Positions 54,818 to 63,713 of a stretch of DNA of 64,000 bases are shown here, piece after piece. The translations under genes and the position numbers were made by a program. Location of the stretch: contig CAYZNN010000009.1 of the NCBI GenBank assembly GCA_964479665.1, positions 32,354 to 96,353 of the forward strand, in the 5' to 3' direction. The stretch is from UBA2287 sp964479665. GTDB lineage: Bacteria; Bacteroidota; Bacteroidia; Bacteroidales; Tenuifilaceae. Positions within the stretch are counted from its first letter, which is position 1. Each line of letters opens with the position of its first letter. A model generated the notes under the pieces. The model did not search any database. It was not told the origin of the DNA and saw only the letters and a list, made by a program, of their open reading frames with translations.

Positions 54818-55965
54818 ATAAAAGCGGAACCATAATATTTACTCCAAATGCATGGCAGAGTTGCTCGGGGTCTGGAAGGAGCGCTTATTCCCTGGCAACT
54901 GAATTGAGCTATAGGCGATGCCGGGTTACAATTCTCACATATGGTATAGCTGCAAGCAATAGTGAAATCCAACTTAACCCTAGAATTGAAGTTAGAAGGA
55001 TTCCATTTCGTAAAAACCTTGTTTGGATTAAGGTGGTAATACGTTTTTTAGTTCCGCTTTTCATTTTAAGGTTATCATTTAAGCACAAAAACTTACTTAT
55101 TTTCGGATCGTTCCCAGGGTATCTGGTGGCTCTGTTTGTTGCCAAAGCGTTAGGAATGAATACAATTTTCCGATCAACCATGTACGGTTCCGATAACCTG
55201 TCAGTGCTCACGAGCAGAAGCCGTTTAAGAAAGTGTGTTTTAGGTAGGTTGGATGTGTATTACCCAGTATCACCAATTTTCCTAAATGATTTTTTAACCG
55301 TTTTTCCTGATACGAACAGTAAGATGGTAAGGGCCTGGGCTGGGGTCGATATTGATCGATTTAGACCAATTGAGGCAGAAGAAAAATCAAGATTAAGAAG
55401 TAGGCTGGGTCTTTCTTCTAATGATTTTATAATAGTTTCAGTTGGAAATTTGGTGAGCCGAAAAGGCTATGAATCGCTATTTAATGTGATGTATGAACTG
55501 GATGTTGAATTCAAATATTTAATACTTGGTGCCAAAAATGTAACAGTCCAAAATGACTGGCATGATCCGAAGGAAATGGTTAGGATTGAGAGTGCCGGGA
55601 AAAAACTTTTGGGCGATAAGGTTCATTTCACGGGCTGGGTAGCCAATGTTGAAGAGTACCTTCGGGTAGCCGATGTATACATTTTGAACTCCCATGCCGA
55701 AGGGCTACCTAATTCCCTGCTTGAGGCAATGGCATGTGGAGTTGTGCCTATTGTTCCTAAAAGCCTTGGTTTGGATGGTTTTCTGATTGATAATGAGAAG
55801 AATGGGTTTTGTTTTAACCGACTGGAAGAAGCTATAGGTATTTTAAAAAGGCTGGTTGCTAATCAAAGCATAAGAACAGAAATTTCGAAAATAGCCACTC
55901 AAACAATTCAAGAAAAATTCACTCTCGATAAAGTTGCCCAAGCCGTTATGGCAAAATTGAAATAG
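54814..55965 (+). CDS. Glycosyltransferase family 4 protein
   Basis: 383 residues from TTG 54814, which overlaps the upstream stop as TTGA; the frame stays open to another TTG at 54790. GT-B fold with a N-terminal SGSGRSAYSLATEL loop and C-terminal nucleotide-sugar domain: VSVGNLVSRKGYESLF, HFTGWVANVEEYLRVADVYILNS and HAEGLPNSLLEAMACG, where the Glu of the ExxxxxE motif binds the sugar nucleotide. It belongs to a coupled three-gene run with the two sulfotransferases, so it may build the glycan that they sulfate. It converges with the next glycosyltransferase gene. Confidence 0.88.
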   Translation: MNKSGTIIFTPNAWQSCSGSGRSAYSLATELSYRRCRVTILTYGIAASNSEIQLNPRIEVRRIPFRKNLVWIKVVIRFLVPLFILRLSFKHKNLLIFGSFPGYLVALFVAKALGMNTIFRSTMYGSDNLSVLTSRSRLRKCVLGRLDVYYPVSPIFLNDFLTVFPDTNSKMVRAWAGVDIDRFRPIEAEEKSRLRSRLGLSSNDFIIVSVGNLVSRKGYESLFNVMYELDVEFKYLILGAKNVTVQNDWHDPKEMVRIESAGKKLLGDKVHFTGWVANVEEYLRVADVYILNSHAEGLPNSLLEAMACGVVPIVPKSLGLDGFLIDNEKNGFCFNRLEEAIGILKRLVANQSIRTEISKIATQTIQEKFTLDKVAQAVMAKLK

Positions 55966-55975
55966 CATTGCGCCT

Positions 55976-57139
55976 CTACACATTAAGTTTGCTCCATACC
56001 GTTTCAAACGAGAATTTTTTTGCTGCGTATTCAGCAGCGTTTTGCGATAGGGCATCTAGAAGTGCCCGGTTATGCATAAGCATTTGAATTATTGTGCGGG
56101 CTTCGTCTATTTGGTCGAACAAAAATCCATTGATACCATGATCAATTATTTGGTCGGTTACACCAGCAATTCTTTTTGCAATGGGTACAGTTCCGCAAGC
56201 CATTGCTTCGATGAGAACGTTAGGGATCCCTTCCTGGCTAGAGTTCAGTAAAATTATATTGCTCAAGCTAAATACCTCTTCAATTTCATTTATTGGGCCT
56301 GTAAACTTTACTTTTTTGCCCAGAAGCTGATTCCCCATATTTATATTTTTAATAACCTCTGAATTCATGTAACGTAAGGGGTGGTTAACTTCAAACAGTT
56401 CATTACCAACTACCAAATAGGTGAGCTCGCCCCGTAGCCCATTCACTATATTATAAATTTCAGGAAACCCCTTTCGGTTTATAATAAAACCCACCGAACA
56501 TATAATAAAATGGGACGATTCGATGCCATATTTTTTACAAATTATGTCCCTGTTGGCTCTTTTTTGAGTGTTAAATATATTGGTGTTGATTCCCTGAACC
56601 GTTTCTACTATTCTTGCATTGCAACGAAATGATTTTCGGAAACCCTCGGCCATGCTAGGGCTAATTGCATGGAAAACGTCAATTTTATTAATCGAGAAAC
56701 GTAATAACCAGCCCATTAAACCCTTTCGGTTTTTAATGGAGATAGGGTCGTCATCGCCCTGGAGAGTTGACCGGAATACAACCTTTTTTGGGAATAGCTT
56801 ACTTATTAAAAGCAGAATAGGCATAGCAGGAAAATGGACCCCAACAAAAAACATATGTGTACTTCGGGAGCACTGAAATGTGCTAATTGCAATAATCCAG
56901 ATTAAACTAACATATTTTAAAAACAAATTGTTATACCATCGGAATTGTATTACACCATTCAGACTATCTACTTGAACTGGTTTGCCAATCGATGATTTAC
57001 AAACCAGCCTGGCATCAAATTTCTTTGAGCGTAAAAAGCCAACAAACGAATGAGCGTTGTTCCCACCGCCCATATAAATGGGCTTAATATAGGGCGCGAA
57101 AACAACTAACCTTAGAAGTTCGTTATGCTTTTTTGCCAT
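55976..57139 (-). CDS. Glycosyltransferase family 4 protein
   Basis: 387 residues. GT-B: VFAPYIKPIYMGGGNNAHS at the N-terminus, KFTGPINEIEEVFSLSNIILLNS and the nucleotide-sugar motif SQEGIPNVLIEAMACG near residue 305. It is similar in layout to the 54814 protein and probably related by duplication, although on the opposite strand. It is the last gene of the minus-strand run from 61926, two bases after the previous gene. Confidence 0.87.
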   Translation of the reverse strand: MAKKHNELLRLVVFAPYIKPIYMGGGNNAHSFVGFLRSKKFDARLVCKSSIGKPVQVDSLNGVIQFRWYNNLFLKYVSLIWIIAISTFQCSRSTHMFFVGVHFPAMPILLLISKLFPKKVVFRSTLQGDDDPISIKNRKGLMGWLLRFSINKIDVFHAISPSMAEGFRKSFRCNARIVETVQGINTNIFNTQKRANRDIICKKYGIESSHFIICSVGFIINRKGFPEIYNIVNGLRGELTYLVVGNELFEVNHPLRYMNSEVIKNINMGNQLLGKKVKFTGPINEIEEVFSLSNIILLNSSQEGIPNVLIEAMACGTVPIAKRIAGVTDQIIDHGINGFLFDQIDEARTIIQMLMHNRALLDALSQNAAEYAAKKFSFETVWSKLNV

Positions 57140-57141
57140 TT

Positions 57142-58266
57142 TTAATGTTTGAAAAGTGCAAGTATGTATTCTGTGAAATCCTGTGAAATCCTATCGACCC
57201 GTGTAGCACCGCGTTCAATTTCAATGCCTAGCTCCGATCTGTTTTTTAGCGCCCAGAGAATTGTATTTGAAATGGTATCGGCATTAATTGGGTCGATAAA
57301 AACTACACCTTCATTGGATAAAAAAACCGAATTAAGGCCACCTATTTTACTGGTTAAAACGGGAATTTTATAGCATATTGCTTCGTTTATTGCCAGCGGA
57401 AAGCAATCATCGACCGATGGGAGTATGAACAGCGATGACTGATTGAAAAGTTCAATCTTATCGCTTTCCTTCGGATTTATAACTAAAGTTACGTTGTTGG
57501 CAAGACCAAGGGCCTGAATTTTAGTTTGTAAAGATTGTGTGTAGGAAGGGTCGATTTCGCCACCAGCTATTACAAGTTTTGCTTGTGGCTCATCGATAAT
57601 AACCATTTTCATGCTTTCAATTAGCAAATCGATCCCTTTAAGTGCAATTAGGTTTGAGAAGAAAAGTAGTTGCTTTTCTTTCTTTACCGTTTCAATCTTC
57701 TGTACCGGGGCTACTAGTGGATTGCCAATAATACGAACGCTTTTCGAATCAATAATACATGTATCCAACAATTCCCGTTGAGCAAGAAGTGGTGTTAAGT
57801 GCACTATAGTAGCGTTCGAAAAAAGGAATTTATAGAGCCTTCGGTGGAAATTCGACCTTTGTATTATTTTACCGATTCCCTGCCTATGTATATGGAAAAT
57901 TCTTTTGGTTTTAAATAACTTAAACAGTGCAACGAACCCTAGGTCTCTGTAAAGTACTGGGGGAATAGGCGTTAATGAAAAGTAGAGAAAGTGAGGCCTA
58001 AAAACAGCAAGATGATAAAGAAGTTTAAAAAAAAGGCCTAATGAATAAACGTATTTTCTAAGTGTTAGCTTGCCAATAGTAGTAAGCGAATTGCTTGGAC
58101 GAATTGGTATTACTCTAGTTGAAAAGTTTTTTTGGCTATTAACTATTTGTAAAACCGCCCCATTAACTAGGCCAACTCCATGAACCGGTGGTGGTAAATG
58201 GGTAAGAAAAAGGATGCGCCTCGGGGAGACGGCTCCGTATTCCCGATTATTATTCAATAATTCCAA
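57142..58266 (-). CDS. Glycosyltransferase family 4 protein
   Basis: 374 residues. N-terminal ILFLTHLPPPVHGVGLVNGAV; C-terminal LLFFSNLIALKGIDLLIESM and NQSSLFILPSVDDCFPLAINEAICYKIP, the family ExxxxxE-type motif with SVDDCFPLAINEA. The start is uncertain: the frame begins with a TTG at 58266 that overlaps the deacetylase stop by 17 bases, and no ATG lies near. The function would be sugar transfer to an envelope glycan. It sits in a tight run with the deacetylase and another glycosyltransferase. Confidence 0.82.
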   Translation of the reverse strand: MELLNNNREYGAVSPRRILFLTHLPPPVHGVGLVNGAVLQIVNSQKNFSTRVIPIRPSNSLTTIGKLTLRKYVYSLGLFFKLLYHLAVFRPHFLYFSLTPIPPVLYRDLGFVALFKLFKTKRIFHIHRQGIGKIIQRSNFHRRLYKFLFSNATIVHLTPLLAQRELLDTCIIDSKSVRIIGNPLVAPVQKIETVKKEKQLLFFSNLIALKGIDLLIESMKMVIIDEPQAKLVIAGGEIDPSYTQSLQTKIQALGLANNVTLVINPKESDKIELFNQSSLFILPSVDDCFPLAINEAICYKIPVLTSKIGGLNSVFLSNEGVVFIDPINADTISNTILWALKNRSELGIEIERGATRVDRISQDFTEYILALFKH

Positions 58267-58861
58267 ACGAGTACCCTTTTTCGCAAATGGCTTCGAGAGC
58301 CCTTGGGAGAGCGTAGCGTAGGTTTTTTTCAGCTTTTTTCGAATCGTGAAAAACTATAATTGCTCCAGAATGAAGATTGTTAACCACAATGTTAGCACAG
58401 CGACGCTTTGTAACATTACGGCTGTAATCCATACTTAAGAGGTCCCACATAATTACCTTATATCTGCTTCTTAAAACCCGGTATTGCGAGGGCTTAATTC
58501 GTCCGTAAGGGGGTCTGAAAAGGGTACTGGGTATGAATTCGGCGGCTAAGTCAACGTCTTGAACATATTGACCTGTTGGGGTTTCCCAGCCCTTAAGGTG
58601 GCTGTACGAATGGTTTCCTATGGCATGCCCATCCGCCTTTATGGCTTCAAATAGTTCGGGGTGCATTTCTACTTTTTTCCCAAGGCAAAAAAAGGTGGCT
58701 TTGGCATTGTGTTTTCTAAGCAAATCGAGCACCCAAGGGGTTATAGTTTCGGTGGGGCCATCGTCGAAAGTGACGAAAACCTTGTTTTCCTCATTAGGGA
58801 TATTCCAAACGAGGTTTGGAAACAAATTGGTGAAGAACCGTGGAGGGCTAAGGTTAAGCAT
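58250..58861 (-). CDS. Polysaccharide deacetylase (NodB fold)
   Basis: 203 residues. NodB homology: VTFDDGP with Asp33-Asp34, GNHSYSH with His84 and His88 as zinc ligands, the RPPYG motif and the MWDLLSMDYS segment with LHSGAIIVFHDS at the end. It removes N-acetyl groups from amino sugars in a polymer or lipid-linked glycan. There is no obvious signal peptide, so it may act in the cytoplasm or at the membrane on an intermediate. It lies two bases downstream of the DUF2723 gene. Confidence 0.9.
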   Translation of the reverse strand: MLNLSPPRFFTNLFPNLVWNIPNEENKVFVTFDDGPTETITPWVLDLLRKHNAKATFFCLGKKVEMHPELFEAIKADGHAIGNHSYSHLKGWETPTGQYVQDVDLAAEFIPSTLFRPPYGRIKPSQYRVLRSRYKVIMWDLLSMDYSRNVTKRRCANIVVNNLHSGAIIVFHDSKKAEKNLRYALPRALEAICEKGYSFGIIE

Positions 58862-58863
58862 GT

Positions 58864-61800
58864 TTATCCGGCTGTTGAAATTTTACTCTCTAAAACCCTG
58901 AAGAGCTCTTCCAGTTCTTTTTTGTGCTCTATTGCCCTGTAGTTCATTGCCATTTTATGAAGTTCCTGAACAATGTATAAATTTATTTGAATATCGCTTC
59001 GGACGTTAGCAACTAATCGTTCGGGCAGGGCAAGGAAATATCTCAATTCATCGGCACATTGCTCCATAAAGATTCTTGATGTTGCCGATGCTTTTTCGTT
59101 ATTTCCAGCCTTGTAATAACCTTCAATGAGCTGCAAAGCAAAAAAGTTAAACGGAACAATACTTGGGGGAATAATTTCTATGCATTTATCGAGAACAAGT
59201 ATGGCCGAATCCTTTTTATTTTGGGCCGCCAGTTCCGAGGCTAAGCGCCCAAAAATGTTACGATAATTTGAAATTATTCGTGTATTGTTTTCGTCTAAGT
59301 ACACCTTGGGGTCGTTCATGCTGCGGTACCTGTATACATTCATTAAGTTGTTGAACATTCTCTCTGTATCAACCTTCCCAATATTTCTACCGCTTTGCCC
59401 TGCCTCAATTGGAACAATTCGGTAGGCGAGCCCTTCAACCTGAAAGTATTTTTCTAGGTTCTGGTATGTATCGCTACTAACCGTAATGGCAAAGTAAACC
59501 GGACGCTCCCAATTATTATGTGCCATTAAATCCATAAGAAAAATTCCATCTTTCATCAGGTAGTTTGCTGGCAATCGCCATCTCATTGTATCAACAATTT
59601 CAGAAATGCGCTCTTTTCGAACCACATTGTTTGCAAGAATTGTACCCTTATCAATGGGCAGAAACAAATTTTTTGAGGGGAAGAAATCTACCTTTGCATT
59701 TCTTTCGAAGGGCGAAGGTAATTTGGTTTCGGGTTTGTCGCTCAACAAAAAGTCAATAGCTTGTTTTACATGAATTGGCGAAGCAATTCGATCGGTAGCT
59801 ACAACTACATCGCGAGTTCCTGTTACATACTGGCTGGGCACCATTGAAATGGGTATGGGATCCGATTGGTAGGCCTTTCGCAGCATTTGGTCAATGTACC
59901 AATCGGCCCTTAAATAGCTAAGGTTACTTACCCTTACATCGGTTCTTATACCTTCAACTTCCTGTGCATACCACAAAGGGAATGTGTCGTTGTCGCCGTA
60001 GGTGAATATTATGGCATTGGGTTCGCAGGTATTCAGCGCATTATAAGCAAAATCGATCGATACGAAACGGCCCGATCGGTCGTGGTCATCCCAATTTTCG
60101 TAAGCCATTAATGTCGGTACAAAAGCAATTGAAAGTCCCGATGCAATAAGAGCCCCTGGAGTTTTATCAACTGCCTTTTGAATTCCCCTGTACAGCGCAA
60201 GCACTCCAAGACCAATCCAAATTGAAAAGGCATAGAACGAACCAGCGAAGGCATAATCGCGTTCGCGAGGCTGGTAGGGGGTTTGATTAAGATAAACAAC
60301 TATTGCAATTCCGGTTAGCACAAAAAGCAGAGTAACCACCCAAAAATCCTTTTGTCTTTTGAAAAATTGGTATATAAGCCCGGCTATTCCTAACAATAAG
60401 GGTAGAAGGTAATACCGGTTGTGCGCTTTGTTTTTAAAGGTGGCGGGTAAATCTTCTTGGGGCCCTAATCTCGGATTGTCTATAAGCGGTATTCCGCTAA
60501 TCCAGTTACCCTTGTGTATTTCGCCATGCCCCTGGAGGTCGTTTTGCCTACCGGCAAAATTCCACATAAAGTAGCGCCAGTACATGTGACCTAACTGATA
60601 TTTGAAAAAGAACTTCAGATTCTCGCTAAATGTGGGAACGTATCGAACCTCCTGCTCGCCCCCTGTTCGAATTCTTACAGCTCTACCCCTCATATTAGTC
60701 CACTCCTTGTATGCGTTTACATGGTTTTCTTCAGAACTATGCATACGGGGGAAAAGCGATACAAACCGTTCATCGTAGGAAAACTTCGATTTGTAGCTGG
60801 CTATTTCATACCTGCCGTTTCGCGGAATGTAAACTGGCGAACCGTCGGTGCGGTCGGTAATAGGAGCATTAAAGGAGGGTCCGCTTACTAATGGCCTGTC
60901 GCCATACTGCTCACGGTTCAAATAGTAAAGCAGCGAGAACATGTTGTCGGGGCTATTTTGGTCCATTGGTGGGTTGGCGGCCGACCGGATTACAATAATG
61001 GCGAAAGAACTATATCCTATTAGCACAACAAGTAACCCTGTTACTATTGAGTTAAGAACGGGAAATGATTTGCGGGTGCTGTACCTAATACCCCAAACAA
61101 TAAGACCAATGATTGCTAATACAAAGAAAATAAAGCCCGATTTGTATGGTAACCCAAAGGAATTAACAAAAAGAAGTTCAAATTTCGATGCAAAAACCAC
61201 AACACCCTGAATAATGCCATACATTAAAATGAGCAGAAGTACAACGCTTAAGGCAAGGGCCGAAACTATTCCCCACGGGGTTGCCTTATACTTTTTAAAG
61301 TAGTAAACCATAACAATTGCTGGAATGGCCAAAAGGTTCAGAAGGTGTACGCCAATAGATAGTCCCATTAGGTAGGCAATAAGAATTAACCAACGATTGG
61401 AATGGGGTTCGTTTGCTACATTTTCCCATTTTAAAATGGCCCAAAAAACTAGCGCGGTGAAAAGCGATGAGGTTGCATATACTTCCCCCTCAACCGCTGA
61501 AAACCAGAATGTGTCAGAAAAAGTATAGGCTAAAGCACCAACTACTCCTGAACCGATTACAAGCACCAATTGCCACAAAATCATCTCTTTATCTTCGGTT
61601 TCGAAGAATTTTCGAGCCAAGTGTGTAATGGTCCAAAACAGAAAAAGAATAGTAAACGAACTGGCTAGGGCCGATAAGGCATTGGCAAAAACGGGCACTA
61701 ACTCGGTAGTTGGAGCAAGCATGGTGAACAAACGGGTAAGCAGCATGAAAAAGGGAGCTCCTGGTGGGTGTCCAACTTCAAGTTTGAAGCCACTTGCAAT

Positions 61801-61926
61801 AAATTCTCCGCAATCCCAAAAACTGGCAGTGGGTTCAATGGTTAAAAAGTATACAATGGTTGCAATGGTAAATATTGCCCAACCAATTATATTGTTGGTT
61901 TTTTTAAATAACTTATAATCAATCAT
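58864..61926 (-). CDS. DUF2723 multi-pass glycosyltransferase (PMT-like)
   Basis: 1020 residues. The first ~600 residues hold about twelve or more transmembrane helices with the DUF2723 motif PTASFWDCGEFIASGFKLEVGHPPGAPF near residue 30, including the Asp-Glu pair typical of GT-C enzymes. An extracytoplasmic domain follows, then a helical C-terminal repeat region (residues 870-1020). DUF2723 proteins are related to protein O-mannosyltransferases and are implicated in O-glycosylation of exported proteins in Bacteroidota; the donor and acceptor are inferred. It heads the run DUF2723, deacetylase, two glycosyltransferases. Confidence 0.85.
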   Translation of the reverse strand: MIDYKLFKKTNNIIGWAIFTIATIVYFLTIEPTASFWDCGEFIASGFKLEVGHPPGAPFFMLLTRLFTMLAPTTELVPVFANALSALASSFTILFLFWTITHLARKFFETEDKEMILWQLVLVIGSGVVGALAYTFSDTFWFSAVEGEVYATSSLFTALVFWAILKWENVANEPHSNRWLILIAYLMGLSIGVHLLNLLAIPAIVMVYYFKKYKATPWGIVSALALSVVLLLILMYGIIQGVVVFASKFELLFVNSFGLPYKSGFIFFVLAIIGLIVWGIRYSTRKSFPVLNSIVTGLLVVLIGYSSFAIIVIRSAANPPMDQNSPDNMFSLLYYLNREQYGDRPLVSGPSFNAPITDRTDGSPVYIPRNGRYEIASYKSKFSYDERFVSLFPRMHSSEENHVNAYKEWTNMRGRAVRIRTGGEQEVRYVPTFSENLKFFFKYQLGHMYWRYFMWNFAGRQNDLQGHGEIHKGNWISGIPLIDNPRLGPQEDLPATFKNKAHNRYYLLPLLLGIAGLIYQFFKRQKDFWVVTLLFVLTGIAIVVYLNQTPYQPRERDYAFAGSFYAFSIWIGLGVLALYRGIQKAVDKTPGALIASGLSIAFVPTLMAYENWDDHDRSGRFVSIDFAYNALNTCEPNAIIFTYGDNDTFPLWYAQEVEGIRTDVRVSNLSYLRADWYIDQMLRKAYQSDPIPISMVPSQYVTGTRDVVVATDRIASPIHVKQAIDFLLSDKPETKLPSPFERNAKVDFFPSKNLFLPIDKGTILANNVVRKERISEIVDTMRWRLPANYLMKDGIFLMDLMAHNNWERPVYFAITVSSDTYQNLEKYFQVEGLAYRIVPIEAGQSGRNIGKVDTERMFNNLMNVYRYRSMNDPKVYLDENNTRIISNYRNIFGRLASELAAQNKKDSAILVLDKCIEIIPPSIVPFNFFALQLIEGYYKAGNNEKASATSRIFMEQCADELRYFLALPERLVANVRSDIQINLYIVQELHKMAMNYRAIEHKKELEELFRVLESKISTAG

Positions 61927-62039
61927 TTTAAAAAATTTTTCGTTTTTTGGGTTTCCAAAAGTACTATTTTTTATTTTAGGTAGTGTTCAGCTGCTTACGA
62001 ATTCCTAAAAAGATTAATTTTGGAATTTAGAATCGTTCA

Positions 62040-63143
62040 ATGATTGCTATGAAGAGGACTCTATCTTTTTTAATTTCTATACCGTTTTCGATAATTGTTA
62101 CTGCATCCTTTTTAAAGGCCCAAATCGATTCGGTTTCCACTCATTCAAAAGTTTGCATAGAGGTAGCAGCTAATGGCTTTTTCGATAATCTCGAATTTTT
62201 CAATAATATTCAGAAAGGCTACACCCTTACCGGATTTAACCTTGAACCTACTTTGGGTTATCGCTTTGCTCAGGGGTCAAAAGTTTCGGCAGGCTTTCAT
62301 TTGCTTCAGTTTGCTGGTCAATCTGAAATCCACAGAGTTGTACCGGTATTAACCCTAAACACAAAATTAAATCGTTGGCTGAATGTGATTTTAGGAACCC
62401 TCGATGTTAGTATGAGAGAGATTATTCCTGAACCCATTTTTAAGCCTGAACGATTATTGACGCATATACCCGAAACCGGCATGCAGATATTAATATCTGC
62501 CGTTCCGTTTAGTGGTGAAGCATGGATAAATTGGGAAAATATGATATTCCCAAACGATACAATACAGGAGGAGTTTACTGTTGGCTTCTCGGGGAAATTT
62601 TTGACATCTTCTTCAGGCTTTAAAGCCCATTTTCCCTTTTATGCATTAGCCGTACACCAGGGTGGGCAGATTAACAATACGAGTAAACCGGTTTCGACCC
62701 TCACAAATTTTGGCACTGGAATAAATTTGAGTTACAATTTTGGTAAAAATGCTTACGGGTTTGAACCCCTCTTCTTTTGGGGCAGAGATGCTTCTCCTAA
62801 CCCGCATCATGACTATAAAAAGGGATGGGCCATGTACCCAAAATTGTATTTTAATGTCAATAATCTTAAGGTTGAAATGGGATATTGGTATGCTTGGCAA
62901 ATGATTTTACCTCGAGGACAAGAGGTGTATGGTTCAATTTCGCTGGTCGATCCATCATTCAATTCACCCCAGAGAAAATTATTTACTACACAAGTTGAGT
63001 ACTCCAAGTTTGTGGTAAACCGTTTTACTTTTACTTCATTTTTTAAACTGTATTACGATTTAAATGAAAACTTAGCCGATTATCGATTTGGAGTGATTGT
63101 AAATTTCAATCATAAACAGTCATTGATGGGTTTCAATAATTGA
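62040..63143 (+). CDS. Putative outer-membrane beta-barrel protein
   Basis: 367 residues from ATG 62040 (or ATG 62049, MKRTLSF). A signal peptide ending near SFLKAQ is followed by strand-rich sequence with many aromatic/polar alternations (GYRFAQGSKVSAGFHLLQF, YPKLYFNVNNLKVEMGYWYAW). The pattern ends with a strand FGVIVNFNHK. I recognise no family; a porin-like or surface beta-barrel protein is most likely. It precedes the dCMP deaminase by 21 bases, although no functional link is evident. A possible -7 box TAATTTTG is at 62015-62022. Confidence 0.55.
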   Translation: MIAMKRTLSFLISIPFSIIVTASFLKAQIDSVSTHSKVCIEVAANGFFDNLEFFNNIQKGYTLTGFNLEPTLGYRFAQGSKVSAGFHLLQFAGQSEIHRVVPVLTLNTKLNRWLNVILGTLDVSMREIIPEPIFKPERLLTHIPETGMQILISAVPFSGEAWINWENMIFPNDTIQEEFTVGFSGKFLTSSSGFKAHFPFYALAVHQGGQINNTSKPVSTLTNFGTGINLSYNFGKNAYGFEPLFFWGRDASPNPHHDYKKGWAMYPKLYFNVNNLKVEMGYWYAWQMILPRGQEVYGSISLVDPSFNSPQRKLFTTQVEYSKFVVNRFTFTSFFKLYYDLNENLADYRFGVIVNFNHKQSLMGFNN

Positions 63144-63164
63144 TGCAGCAATAATTATTTTACA

Positions 63165-63611
63165 ATGACCAAGAAAACCAACTTGCATCCCTATGGCGAA
63201 AGGCAATCGGAGTTCGATCGCCGATATCTCGAAATGGCTCAAATTTGGGCGGGCAACTCATACTGTCAGCGTCGAAAAGTGGGAGCGCTCATAGTTAAGG
63301 AGCGTATGATTATTTCTGATGGGTATAACGGTACCCCAAGCGGGTTCGAAAATGTATGCGAGGACGATAGCGGGAAGACAAAGGCATATGTGCTTCATGC
63401 CGAAGCGAATGCCATAACGAAGGTGGCCAAATCGAATAATAGCAGCGAGGGTGCAACCCTTTACGTAACCTCTTCGCCCTGTATGGAATGTGCAAAGCTT
63501 ATAATTCAGGCCGGAATAAAGCGGGTAGTTTTTTGCGATGACTACCATACCCCCGACGGAACAGAACTTTTGCATAGGGCTGGTATTGATGTAGTAAAAA
63601 GTGAATTATAG
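63165..63611 (+). CDS. dCMP deaminase (ComEB-type)
   Basis: 148 residues. Zinc site: His78 in HAEANA with Glu80 as the proton shuttle, and Cys106 and Cys109 in SSPCMEC. The YGERQSEFDRRYLEMAQ start and the CQRRKVGALIV and GYNGTPSGF motifs fit dCMP deaminase rather than cytidine deaminase. It converts dCMP to dUMP for thymidylate synthesis. A terminator follows 25 bases past the stop. Confidence 0.92.
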   Translation: MTKKTNLHPYGERQSEFDRRYLEMAQIWAGNSYCQRRKVGALIVKERMIISDGYNGTPSGFENVCEDDSGKTKAYVLHAEANAITKVAKSNNSSEGATLYVTSSPCMECAKLIIQAGIKRVVFCDDYHTPDGTELLHRAGIDVVKSEL

Positions 63612-63635
63612 AAAAATAGTTTTATTTCTCTTTTT

Positions 63636-63668
63636 AAGGGGCATTCACTGGCCCCTTTAGTTTTTTTA
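63636..63668 (+). terminator. Terminator after dCMP deaminase
   Basis: AAGGGGC-ATTCACTG-GCCCCTT followed by TAGTTTTTTT, 25 bases after the deaminase stop; a textbook intrinsic terminator. Confidence 0.88.
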
Positions 63669-63713
63669 GATAATTTTGTTTACTGAACAGGTTGTCAAAT
63701 GAAAGCTATAATC

